In this document: in pieces, positions 48,729-57,306 of the stretch
Numbering within the stretch: the first letter of the stretch is position 1
Layout of the letters: the number at the start of each line of letters is the position of its first letter
Source of the DNA: Vibrio tubiashii
GTDB lineage: Bacteria > Pseudomonadota > Gammaproteobacteria > Enterobacterales > Vibrionaceae
Assembly: GCA_000775715.1 (NCBI GenBank)
Contig: JRWQ01000020.1
Span: forward strand, 1-64,000
Direction: 5' to 3'
DNA: 64,000 bases
The notes under the pieces: model-generated
Told to the model about the DNA's origin: nothing
The model's database searches: none
Seen by the model: only the letters and a program-made list of their open reading frames with translations
Translations under genes and position numbers: made by a program

Positions 48729-51700
48729 TTACTGACCTATCAATCCAGATTCTCCACGAAAAATCACCCGATCATTCCCACGGAAGATCCCGAAAGTAAT
48801 CACTGATGATGGATCTTCTTCGCCACGACTATCCTCTGTTCGATTAGTATCTTGCCAGCGATAGCGCAACCAAGGGGCTGAGTTGGCAGCTCTATCTAGC
48901 TCTAACCAAACTTGAGTTTGCTGCCGAACAGGATCAGTCTGCGAGACAATAATCGAGTTAGAAGTTCCGCTCGAGACTCTCCCACCAGCAGCTAAACTGA
49001 CATCTGTTGCGGTTGCTCCCGGCTCAACCCAAATAGTATTGTTGTCGCCAACAACATTCACACCCGATAGACTCGTATCGCTGTCGTCGCTATGAGTCAC
49101 AAATGCACTACCATTCCAAAATTCTACTCGTAGCGGGACATTCATTGTGCTACCTGTTACTCCACCTAAACTATCTACAACAGCACGGCCAAAGCGTATC
49201 ATCGGTTGAGTGGGCAGTAACCTTGCGTCACTTGCCGCCGGGTAAGCAATAGGATCGATATTGCTCACACCCAGGTCAGTAATAGATATTGTAGTGCTAC
49301 TTACCCCGCTTTGGTTGAAAGGACCGTCTTGATAACCATCAGCGGCTGTCGCTTTTGACCAACACAATCGAGTCGTACAATCTGTTGAAATTGGGCTGTT
49401 GTCAATCGCCATAGTTCCGATACTTTTACCCGATTCAAGTTGCCAGTTTTTGTCCGCTGAAGGTGAGTAAAAACGTCCGGTGTAGTTTGTATCTGGTTCA
49501 TACAAAGCAAAGCTAGCGGTCAAGCTGGGGTCAAAGCTTGCATAATTCTGCAATGCGTTTTCTGCTGTGTTGAGCGCCTCAACTTTAAAAGTCACGCCAT
49601 CGAATGGCTGATTCATATAGGCGAAACTCTGCGCTGCAGGATAATCCCAGACCGTTGGGTTCGGTTCACTGGTAGTCGGGGTAACTAGGCGGAAATATTT
49701 AGGATAAAAACGCCCAACATTTTGAGTACTCGAATCCAAATCCATTGTCAGATAAGTCGCCCCGGTTTGAATGGCTAACGTACCTGCCTCAGTCCAAGAA
49801 TGAGCGATGGTTTGCGTTGTGCTGCCAGAACTAAAGCTCGGCGCTGAAGTTGGCGTTACCACTCCGGTTTGAGGGTTGGTCGTTGGATAAGTCACGCTAT
49901 AAGTCAGTTCGAGTGGTCCATTGTCGAGTGAGTAATTGCCCGTTAGCGGATAACTACATTCGTTAGCTGCACCACCACTTGAATCACTGTGAACAATTGG
50001 TCTATAAGTAGCCGAAAAACCTGCTCCTGCTGGAATGAAGCCCGGCGTACCTGTTGTCGTCGCTGGATTAGCGTTACTACTATTACCTGTTTCTATCACA
50101 TTACAAACAGCGATTTTCCATGGGCGAGCGTAAACATCAAACTGACCTTTTAGTGCCCCACCTTCGCTAGGGCAACGCATCTCTTGTTCATTGCAGACAA
50201 AATCATTATCAGTGATGGTGACACGGATTTGCCCTGACTCTTTAAAGTTGAGGTCAGCCAATCGATTTGAGTCGTTAAGAGCGGCGCTAAACACTAAATC
50301 AGCACTATCAACTGGTGCAGATTGTGGTCGCTGATAAGAAAAGACTGCCGTTGGACTTCCGGTATAGCCAACCGTGATGTATTGATTACTCGCACTACAT
50401 GCCCTAACACTAATGGGCACTTGTTTGTTTTGACCTGCGACTTGATATTGGTCATCGACTTCAAACTTGTACGGCACGTACTCTATCTTGTCGGTATCCC
50501 CGCTAGTTCCCTCGAGAGTTGCTTTTAAGTCGTAGCTACCGACAGTGTTTTGCGAATTGTTTAGTACCCGGAACTTAGCGATACCATCTTGTTCAGAAAT
50601 AGGAGTGATGGTGAGGTTTGAACCATTTTCTTGAACCAGACTCGGCTGCTGCCCTGCAACTAGGTTTCCATCGATATCAAACGAATGAACCTCAACAATA
50701 TTGTCCGGGTCAGTTTCACAGGTCAGATGATAGTTGTATGGTTTGATTTCTATTGAAGCCACTTCATTAATCGGAGGAGAAAAACAGTCACTATCACCAA
50801 TCACTGCATTGGTCTCTTTGTACATTGTTAGCGAGTTTGTTGTAACACCGCCACGAATGTAGCTATTGTTATCAAGCGTGACTGAGTCAGCAAGAATCAT
50901 TGCCCTCAGTTCTTGAGTACTCTGAGACGAGTTCAATGTAACCCGACCTTCTGGCGAATAAATGTAGAGAGGGTCTCTGACTTCGGGCTGGGTAATATCA
51001 ACAGCGTTGGTGAACTGCATCACTGGAGCATTACCCCCAAAGACCATTTCCACATCATCTTCTAGCGTCAACGAAAGTCCAACATGAGCTAATAAGAATT
51101 TGTTGAAATAAAATCGACCGGACGGGAGATGAGTGGTGGCTGTTCCGTTGACTGTATAGTTCTCAACTTTCACACCAGGAGCAAACTTAACTGTCATCCG
51201 TTTAGGAGAAGGTTCATGAACTGTCAGGTTTTTAAGGGGCTTATCTATTTCAACAATAATATGATTAGCGTCATTGGGATCAAGATAAGCAGTACATTTC
51301 GAACCATTACCGCAATCGCCCTCAAAATCGTAATTATCTATCGTCACATTGAGAGTTGAATCGAAGGCCACATTAACAGCGTCGGGTGTAGGGATGACGC
51401 CTGTAGTATTACCGCTTACACATGTAGCAGAGTCACAACTGTTAAAGTTACTCCAATCCGTAACGTTACTAAACGGCAGCTTTAGTTTTTTGGTTACGCC
51501 ATTCGCCGGTCCGCCTTGGCAATTGTGCACTGAACTATTCACTTCACAATTTTCAGTATTGGCGGCTAAATAGCCATCAGTCCAACCAGTGATGTAATAG
51601 TCAGGATATAACCCTTGCCCATTCTTTGGAAGGTTGATGGTCAGCGAACTATTGCTTTTCCAAGATTGGACTGGTTCGGGAAATACCGTACACAAATCGG

Positions 51701-52181
51701 GTAAGGGGAAAATAGGTGGGGTGATATCTTCGCTACAATTGAGGTTTTTGGCACCATCTCCAGTTAGGTCTACCTTATTTGGGTGGATGCCTTTCATATT
51801 AGCAGAATAATCCCCAATAAAAACAAAGCCAGAGCCATCGTCCACATAGTACGCGTAGCTGCCACTTTGGCTTCCTTGACCAGGAGTAAAAATCAACTCG
51901 ACATCGTAATTACCTCCTGGAGACATGAAATTAGGGTCTCTTACAAATGGTGAACCGACGTTTGAATTGGTCCAAATCAATACGGGAGAGTTGTTGTTTC
52001 CTGTCGACTTTGTCCCTAACAAAGCTTCTGTGAGCTGAGCGTTTTCTACGCTAAATGAAGTTTTGAAAGGATATCTTGGATCGACTTGACAAGAGTTAGT
52101 TTGCGCCACAGTTTGCGCGCTGAATACTATTAGGCAAAAAGAAAATAAGCAGTATGTAAGCCAGTATAATTGTTTAAACAT
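48729..52181 (-). CDS. mshQ: MSHA biogenesis protein MshQ
   Basis: The largest protein of the pilus locus (1150 residues), exported by a signal peptide (about 1-26, with the hydrophobic core CLFSFCLIVFSA). It is rich in Ser, Thr, Asn and Asp with many cysteines, a beta-rich adhesin-like composition, and its C-terminal half (SFAYMNQPFDGVTFKVEALN onward, ending FRGNDRVIFRGESGLIGQ) fits the conserved MshQ/DUF6701 domain. Role is not established; a tip or adhesive component of the pilus is a reasonable guess. It is the last gene of the pilin set, 3 bp after mshP. Confidence 0.88.
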   Translation of the reverse strand: MFKQLYWLTYCLFSFCLIVFSAQTVAQTNSCQVDPRYPFKTSFSVENAQLTEALLGTKSTGNNNSPVLIWTNSNVGSPFVRDPNFMSPGGNYDVELIFTPGQGSQSGSYAYYVDDGSGFVFIGDYSANMKGIHPNKVDLTGDGAKNLNCSEDITPPIFPLPDLCTVFPEPVQSWKSNSSLTINLPKNGQGLYPDYYITGWTDGYLAANTENCEVNSSVHNCQGGPANGVTKKLKLPFSNVTDWSNFNSCDSATCVSGNTTGVIPTPDAVNVAFDSTLNVTIDNYDFEGDCGNGSKCTAYLDPNDANHIIVEIDKPLKNLTVHEPSPKRMTVKFAPGVKVENYTVNGTATTHLPSGRFYFNKFLLAHVGLSLTLEDDVEMVFGGNAPVMQFTNAVDITQPEVRDPLYIYSPEGRVTLNSSQSTQELRAMILADSVTLDNNSYIRGGVTTNSLTMYKETNAVIGDSDCFSPPINEVASIEIKPYNYHLTCETDPDNIVEVHSFDIDGNLVAGQQPSLVQENGSNLTITPISEQDGIAKFRVLNNSQNTVGSYDLKATLEGTSGDTDKIEYVPYKFEVDDQYQVAGQNKQVPISVRACSASNQYITVGYTGSPTAVFSYQRPQSAPVDSADLVFSAALNDSNRLADLNFKESGQIRVTITDNDFVCNEQEMRCPSEGGALKGQFDVYARPWKIAVCNVIETGNSSNANPATTTGTPGFIPAGAGFSATYRPIVHSDSSGGAANECSYPLTGNYSLDNGPLELTYSVTYPTTNPQTGVVTPTSAPSFSSGSTTQTIAHSWTEAGTLAIQTGATYLTMDLDSSTQNVGRFYPKYFRLVTPTTSEPNPTVWDYPAAQSFAYMNQPFDGVTFKVEALNTAENALQNYASFDPSLTASFALYEPDTNYTGRFYSPSADKNWQLESGKSIGTMAIDNSPISTDCTTRLCWSKATAADGYQDGPFNQSGVSSTTISITDLGVSNIDPIAYPAASDARLLPTQPMIRFGRAVVDSLGGVTGSTMNVPLRVEFWNGSAFVTHSDDSDTSLSGVNVVGDNNTIWVEPGATATDVSLAAGGRVSSGTSNSIIVSQTDPVRQQTQVWLELDRAANSAPWLRYRWQDTNRTEDSRGEEDPSSVITFGIFRGNDRVIFRGESGLIGQ

Positions 52182-52184
52182 GGT

Positions 52185-52604
52185 TTACTCCCTAATCCAA
52201 ACTTCTTGATTGCGCTGCATTTGCATCAACCCGCTGCCACAAATCGCGGTTGAACTCACCACATACATTTGGCTGCCATCGGCGAGTTGCCCACCTCGGG
52301 CTTGGCAACTAACTTGAACGTCATCGCAGTTAGCCTTAGTAAATGACGAACTCATAGTATTACCATTTACCGCAGCACACTGCGCAGCAACTGTACCAGA
52401 GCTGTGAATGCCATAAATCTGTTCCAAAGCCCATTCATTACCAGAATGAGCGAGCAAGCCGGCTTGAGTACCAATCACATCTTTGCTGTGGCTATCACTA
52501 TTTGACCAGCGTATTTGACTAAGTGTTGTGGCAAGGAACCCCATGACAACCAACACAAAAACAACCACTATGTACAAACTGCCTTGTTGCTTGCTACGGG
52601 ACAT
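52185..52604 (-). CDS. mshP: MSHA biogenesis protein MshP (pilin-like)
   Basis: A 139-residue protein with an N-terminal hydrophobic segment of the pilin type: MSRSKQQG then SLYIVVVFVLVVMGFLATTLSQI. The processing-site Gly8 is present but is followed by Ser, not Phe, and there is no Glu at position +5, so it is an atypical, PilX-like pseudopilin. Four or five cysteines follow. It overlaps mshO by 11 bp. Confidence 0.85.
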   Translation of the reverse strand: MSRSKQQGSLYIVVVFVLVVMGFLATTLSQIRWSNSDSHSKDVIGTQAGLLAHSGNEWALEQIYGIHSSGTVAAQCAAVNGNTMSSSFTKANCDDVQVSCQARGGQLADGSQMYVVSSTAICGSGLMQMQRNQEVWIRE

Positions 52605-53319
52605 TAATCACCTGTATCTCTTGCACAAAATTCGTCGACTCATCACCAGTTTCGTTGTTAAACGTCAGATTCAGTTGAACAATACCATTTTGCTGCACAG
52701 TCGCCGGAATATAGTCTAGTGTTCCAGTGAGCCCCGAATCTGACAATGGCAATGCAATAGCACTATTCACACTGCGACGTAATTGCCCTGATACCAAACA
52801 GTAGCTCACCATGCCATCAGGATTATAAATATAGAGTCTATTCGATACCGAGCCCCCAACCATTGACGAACCTGCTCCCGGCAGAGTAAAAGTGTTGCTC
52901 GCACTGCTCACATTAGTCAACGGGAACACATTGTTGGTTGGGATCGCTTGCGTTGGATTTATCACCATATTAAGTAAATTCAAATCCGCGACGGATGTGC
53001 CGTCTCGCCCGACAACAAAGTTGATATCCGCCCCAGAAACGGCATAAAACCCTGAATCAATAATAGGAAAAAATGAGATGCAGCTCGATGCTTGAGCAAT
53101 GGCTAAATCACTATTGAGCATGTTTGGCACTGCATGACGCACCTCTCGCGACATTTTCTCCAAGATAAACTTAGCCTGAGTTTGCAAGCGCTGGCGCTCT
53201 ACTGTATCGCTATACCCTCTTGCACCTAACTCAACAAAACCTGCAATCCCCAGCACGATGATCGATCCGACAATCAGAGTCACGACCATTTCAATTAAGG
53301 TAAACCCTCTCACTTTCAT
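52594..53319 (-). CDS. mshO: MSHA minor pilin MshO
   Basis: A 241-residue prepilin-type protein with a class IV leader MKVRG/FTLIEMVVTL: cleavage after Gly5, Phe at +1 and Glu at +5. The long C-terminal head (about 35-241) fits PilW-like minor pilins that may initiate pilus assembly. It overlaps mshD by 1 bp (ATGA). Confidence 0.9.
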   Translation of the reverse strand: MKVRGFTLIEMVVTLIVGSIIVLGIAGFVELGARGYSDTVERQRLQTQAKFILEKMSREVRHAVPNMLNSDLAIAQASSCISFFPIIDSGFYAVSGADINFVVGRDGTSVADLNLLNMVINPTQAIPTNNVFPLTNVSSASNTFTLPGAGSSMVGGSVSNRLYIYNPDGMVSYCLVSGQLRRSVNSAIALPLSDSGLTGTLDYIPATVQQNGIVQLNLTFNNETGDESTNFVQEIQVINVP

Positions 53320-53843
53320 CAGTAGTTACCTCGATAAGCATGGAGATCGATGGGCGTTTGATTGCTCGCCGTTACCTTGAGGTTAATTTGCTTAAGTTGG
53401 TTGGGAACAGCATAGGTAACTGCAACATCAAGTCGAAAGTTAACATAACTATTGCTACCGACGAGTAAGTTCAAGTCGCGGCAACCATTGGTGGCCAGAG
53501 GCTCCCAACAGCCTTCAAAATCATCAACATCATTGTAAGCTGCAGGGTTATTATCATCTTCACCGCTATCTATACCGAAATCACCAAGAGCGGTACAAGC
53601 AACTTCACCACTTGCCGAACACAGTGGCAGCCCCCCTTGAAGGCCACTATGTTCATCAAAGTTACGCGACAGAATCTGGGTCATGACGCTTTGCCCCAAC
53701 GCAGATGCGCGAGTTTGATAGTGAGGATCTGCACTGCGCGAAATTTCAGGTGCGAGAAAAGTGGTAATGGTCAGCATAGCAATACCCATCACCACAATTA
53801 CGATGACGCTTTCAATTAACGTAAAACCGGACACTCTTCTCAT
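53319..53843 (-). CDS. mshD: MSHA minor pilin MshD
   Basis: A 174-residue prepilin-type protein starting MRRVSG/FTLIESVIVI, with cleavage after Gly6 and Glu at +5, resembling PilV-type minor pilins. The start overlaps the mshC stop codon, indicating translational coupling. Cysteines in LCSASGEVAC and CWEPLATNGC could form disulfides. Confidence 0.9.
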   Translation of the reverse strand: MRRVSGFTLIESVIVIVVMGIAMLTITTFLAPEISRSADPHYQTRASALGQSVMTQILSRNFDEHSGLQGGLPLCSASGEVACTALGDFGIDSGEDDNNPAAYNDVDDFEGCWEPLATNGCRDLNLLVGSNSYVNFRLDVAVTYAVPNQLKQINLKVTASNQTPIDLHAYRGNY

Positions 53844-54316
53844 TAGCAGTTCCCCGGAGAAACGTAACCTACAGCGTTAACCTGCACCGCAGTGCACGTG
53901 CCATCTGTTGAGATCATCTGGATAACAACTGGAAGGGTGACATCAACAGGGTTACCCAATAGGTCAAAGTTAACCAACGCTCCGACATTGGAGGAAAAGG
54001 TCACACCCTCGATAAACGCCCAATCACTTCGACTATCATCACGTGCGGCGCACGCAGCTTGGGAGCCAATACAGTTACCGAGCAAACTCAAAGTGAAGTT
54101 GGTGTTGCCACTGATGGCATCCATATCAACATTCGATTGCATGCGGTTAACTTGAACTTGGCGAATCACTGAAATAGCTTGCTCTTGGGCAGCGTAAGGA
54201 GAGAAGCCTGCACGGCCAGAATATCGGCTTGCCGCATAAACCGAAACGATCGACACCAGCAATATCACAACGATCAATTCGATTAATGTGAAGCCAGGAA
54301 TTCTTGACCTAGTCAT
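53843..54316 (-). CDS. mshC: MSHA minor pilin MshC
   Basis: A 157-residue prepilin-type protein: leader MTRSRIPG/FTLIELIVVI with Phe at +1 and Glu at +5, then a head domain with two Cys pairs (NCIGSQAAC and TC...GNC at the C-terminus). It begins 143 bp after the major pilin gene, beyond a terminator-like hairpin, so its expression should be lower than mshA. Confidence 0.9.
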   Translation of the reverse strand: MTRSRIPGFTLIELIVVILLVSIVSVYAASRYSGRAGFSPYAAQEQAISVIRQVQVNRMQSNVDMDAISGNTNFTLSLLGNCIGSQAACAARDDSRSDWAFIEGVTFSSNVGALVNFDLLGNPVDVTLPVVIQMISTDGTCTAVQVNAVGYVSPGNC

Positions 54317-54429
54317 GACTCGTTACCGTGGGACGTATACTTAAATTGAGTATATACCAGATAGGCCTAGGACTGTTGTTTTTTAAGGATTTTTGAGAAG
54401 AAGTCAGAATTGTTGTGTAGGAGAAAAGT

Positions 54430-54452
54430 AAGGCCAGCGATTGCTGGCCTTT
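54430..54452 (-). terminator. Leaky terminator after the major pilin gene
   Basis: AAGGCCAGC and GCTGGCCTT pair over 9 bp with a 4-nt loop, 8 bp past the mshA stop, followed on the minus strand by ACTTTTCTC. The imperfect U-tract fits partial termination between mshA and the minor pilin genes. Confidence 0.75.
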
Positions 54453-54459
54453 ACTAATA

Positions 54460-54936
54460 TTAACAACCTGAATTAGTAACAGTTGCTGAATATGTCGAAG
54501 TGGCTGCAGAATTTGCACGTGCCTCATATTTGACGTAACAGTTACCAGTAGTAATGGTAGATGAAGATGAACCTGAAATGGCCTCATCATAGAAAGTCAC
54601 ATAGTAACCATCTGACGCGGCAATCTTACTCCAGTCGTTAGTATTAAGACCAACAACTGCAGCACCAATCCCAGCACTTGTTGCAGAGGGGTAACCGAAA
54701 GCAGTAGCAATACCGTCTACCGTAGCAGTTGTCTTATTCTCATCACCTTGGATAGCAGCCTTACCATATACAATACCAGCCGCACCATCGATTGCGCCTT
54801 TTAGGCCTTGAAGAGAAGACTTACGGGCATCTCCTTGTAGGTTCAAGAAACGAGGTGCTGCAGTTACTGCAAGGATACCTAGAATAACAATTACCACCAC
54901 TAATTCGATTAGGGTGAAACCGCCTTGTCTTTTCAT
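54460..54936 (-). CDS. mshA: MSHA major pilin MshA
   Basis: Main subunit of the mannose-sensitive haemagglutinin pilus, which Vibrio uses for surface attachment and biofilm initiation. The 158-residue prepilin has a type IVa leader [16 protein letters not shown] (cleavage after Gly6, Phe +1, Glu +5), the alpha-helical spine to about residue 55, and a C-terminal disulfide loop between Cys in GNCYVKYEA and the final Cys (NSGC). It is separated from mshB by only 33 bp and followed by a hairpin. Confidence 0.95.
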   Translation of the reverse strand: MKRQGGFTLIELVVVIVILGILAVTAAPRFLNLQGDARKSSLQGLKGAIDGAAGIVYGKAAIQGDENKTTATVDGIATAFGYPSATSAGIGAAVVGLNTNDWSKIAASDGYYVTFYDEAISGSSSSTITTGNCYVKYEARANSAATSTYSATVTNSGC

Positions 54937-54969
54937 AGTAAAAATCTCTCTATGTTGTTAACTGCAGAA

Positions 54970-55536
54970 CTACTGCAAAGTTACGGTCACGCGACCAGTC
55001 TCTATTTCATAAACAAACTGATGTTCGCTGTTGCCTTCTCGCTGAATATAAGTGCAAGTTGACGCTGCGTTATCAGCCTGTGCTGAATACTTAATATTTG
55101 AATCCGCCTCAGCCTCGGTTACCGTGCCCACTTTAGGGGGATTCTGGAGTAGGTTCTCCATTAAATCGACGCAAATAGCATCGGTTAAAGCAGTAGGGAA
55201 TGTCGTGTCATCGGTATTGATAGCATATGGGTAACCGTCACGGAAATCACCACCGGATTGACTTCTACTGGTTAGCCAAAATTTCACGCCATCATAGTTT
55301 ACCGTGTTACGCACAATAGAACTCAGCGTTAATGACGGCCTAGCTTCTGCTTCCCACTGAGCTCGAGCAGAGAGCACACCTGTCGCGTAACCACCAGCTA
55401 CACCTTCCACACTGGCTTTTTTCGCTTCGTCTGTCACATCTAGGAAGCGAGGCAGTGCCGCAACCGCAAGTAGGCCAACGACTACAATAACCACAACTAG
55501 CTCAACTAGAGAGAAACCAGACTGTTTATTTGACAT
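54970..55536 (-). CDS. mshB: MSHA minor pilin MshB
   Basis: A 188-residue prepilin with leader MSNKQSG/FSLVELVVVI, Glu at +5 and a head domain related to MshA (ALPRFLDVTDEAKKASVEG resembles [18 protein letters not shown]). It heads the pilin set, and a candidate promoter lies in the 78-bp gap upstream. Confidence 0.92.
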   Translation of the reverse strand: MSNKQSGFSLVELVVVIVVVGLLAVAALPRFLDVTDEAKKASVEGVAGGYATGVLSARAQWEAEARPSLTLSSIVRNTVNYDGVKFWLTSRSQSGGDFRDGYPYAINTDDTTFPTALTDAICVDLMENLLQNPPKVGTVTEAEADSNIKYSAQADNAASTCTYIQREGNSEHQFVYEIETGRVTVTLQ

Positions 55537-55566
55537 AAAAATATTACCTACCTTTGTGTACCGTGC

Positions 55567-55572
55567 ATTATA
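55567..55572 (-). promoter_or_regulatory. Candidate -10 element of the mshBA... operon
   Basis: A consensus TATAAT (minus strand) lies about 31 bp before the mshB ATG in the gap after mshF. The matching -35 (GTAGCG at 17 bp) is poor, so activity may need an activator. This gap is where the pilin operon is expected to begin. Confidence 0.4.
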
Positions 55573-55614
55573 CGGAGTTCATACCATTTCGCTACATTCA
55601 TTTAGCCAATACAC

Positions 55615-56094
55615 TTACTGAGTCGAAAAACCATATCTTGCAATAAAGTGATTATCTATCAAGCTGATAACAATAAAACGATCTTCCGCATACTTGTACC
55701 GACACAGATACCCATCAGCCATGGTTTCGCTTGTTATCGCAACAACTTGTTGACCTAAAACCTGATGCTGTGGATACAGAGTATCTAGCCACACCTGGCA
55801 ATCAACTTGATGACTATCATTTATCGGTTTAACCCACCCCATACTAGTGTAGTTTAACCTATGCCCTTCAATTATTAATGGCGTTTTCTGTCCAGCTAAT
55901 AACCATTGCTGCTTAAAGTAATTCGCCCGATCCACCACTTGCTGAGTCGCGAGCAACATCGCGGATTGATTCGCTTCTCTAACTACGCTTTGCCACACGA
56001 GTAAAAAACTCATCACCAAGCTGACAATCACAACCGCCCATATTGCCAATCGTGAGCGCTCAACATACTGACTAAGGCTAACCCTTAATAGCAT
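55615..56094 (-). CDS. mshF: MSHA biogenesis protein MshF
   Basis: A 159-residue inner-membrane protein with one membrane segment (about 15-36, LAIWAVVIVSLVMSFLLVW) and a periplasmic domain. Function is not established beyond its place in the locus; the topology resembles small assembly-platform proteins. The ATG at 56094 overlaps the mshG end by 17 bp; an upstream TTG at 56127 is less likely. Confidence 0.82.
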   Translation of the reverse strand: MLLRVSLSQYVERSRLAIWAVVIVSLVMSFLLVWQSVVREANQSAMLLATQQVVDRANYFKQQWLLAGQKTPLIIEGHRLNYTSMGWVKPINDSHQVDCQVWLDTLYPQHQVLGQQVVAITSETMADGYLCRYKYAEDRFIVISLIDNHFIARYGFSTQ

Positions 56095-57298
56095 CCAGCA
56101 TTCCCCACATAGGTAGGAAGATACCAAGGGCTAGAATCAGTACCATGCCTGCTACAATAACCAACAGAATCGGCTCGATTCGAGCGGTCAGAGTTTTAAG
56201 ATCGTAATCCACTTCCCGATCATAAAAATCAGCCACCTCAAGCAGCAACTCATCGATACGGCCAGTCTCCTCACCGACACTGATCATTTGAATAACCAAC
56301 GGGGTAAATACGCCACTATTAATTGCGGTTGCAGAGATCGTGCCTCCCGCTTCAATCGAGGACTTCATCTCAAGCAGCCGATTCTCTAAAAACTTGTTTC
56401 CTAGCGCTTCGGCAGATAAAGCTAAAGACTGATTCAATGGCACCCCTGCTTTGAGCATCAAAGCAAAGGTTCGTGAAAAACGAGACAGCTGCGCCCGATT
56501 AATTAACTCCCCAACGACGGGCATTTTTAAGCGAAACTTGTCCCACGTTTCTCGACCGTTTGCCGTACCTAACCAAGCCCTAAAGCCAAATAGACTAGCC
56601 ACTATCAGGACAACCATCATCACCCAATAGTTGACAAAAAACTCTGATGTCGCAATCAAAATACGCGTTGGTAGCGGCAGTTCAACACCAAAGCGCGAGA
56701 ACATACTAGAAAACTGTGGGATAACTTTTACGTTGAGGATAAACATCGCAATGGTAATAAAACTGATCACGAAAGTCGGGTAGCGCATCGCAGTTTTGAT
56801 TCTTTTACGCGTTTCAACCTCTTGTTCATAGTAGTTAGCGAGTTGAAATAAAGCTTGGTCTAACCGACCCGTGTTTTCCCCGACGTGAATCATCGAGACA
56901 AACAGCGGACTAAACACCTTAGGGAATAGCTGCATCGAGGCAGACAAACTGCGACCATTGGTCAACTCTTGAGTCACATCTTGCAATGCGATCTGAAGCT
57001 GTTTATTGGCACAGTTTTGACTCAATCCATTCATCGAGCGGAGCAAAGGCACTCCAGCCTTGGTTAAGCTATATAGCTGACGGCAAAAGATCACTAACAC
57101 TTCTAACGGAACCGCAGGCGTCACTAAAGCCTTAACGTCAATACTTAGCCCGGCCTTGCCTGACTGCGCAGAAATCTCAATCGGGATAATCCCTTTTCCC
57201 ATCAACTGCTCAGCGGCAGCTTCTCGGGTAGGTGCTTCAACTTGCCCTGACACTGCGCTGCCATCTAGGTTTCGTCCTTGGTATCGAAAGCTATTCAT
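56078..57298 (-). CDS. mshG: MSHA inner-membrane platform protein MshG (PilC/GspF family)
   Basis: Core membrane platform on which the assembly ATPase acts. The 406-residue protein has two type II secretion F domains (about 70-195 and 272-395), each with the HVGENTGRLDQAL/SVGEETGRIDELL motif, and three membrane segments (about 170-190, 220-240, 375-400). It follows mshE by 8 bp. Confidence 0.94.
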   Translation of the reverse strand: MNSFRYQGRNLDGSAVSGQVEAPTREAAAEQLMGKGIIPIEISAQSGKAGLSIDVKALVTPAVPLEVLVIFCRQLYSLTKAGVPLLRSMNGLSQNCANKQLQIALQDVTQELTNGRSLSASMQLFPKVFSPLFVSMIHVGENTGRLDQALFQLANYYEQEVETRKRIKTAMRYPTFVISFITIAMFILNVKVIPQFSSMFSRFGVELPLPTRILIATSEFFVNYWVMMVVLIVASLFGFRAWLGTANGRETWDKFRLKMPVVGELINRAQLSRFSRTFALMLKAGVPLNQSLALSAEALGNKFLENRLLEMKSSIEAGGTISATAINSGVFTPLVIQMISVGEETGRIDELLLEVADFYDREVDYDLKTLTARIEPILLVIVAGMVLILALGIFLPMWGMLDAIKG

Positions 57299-57306
57299 TC
57301 TCTACC

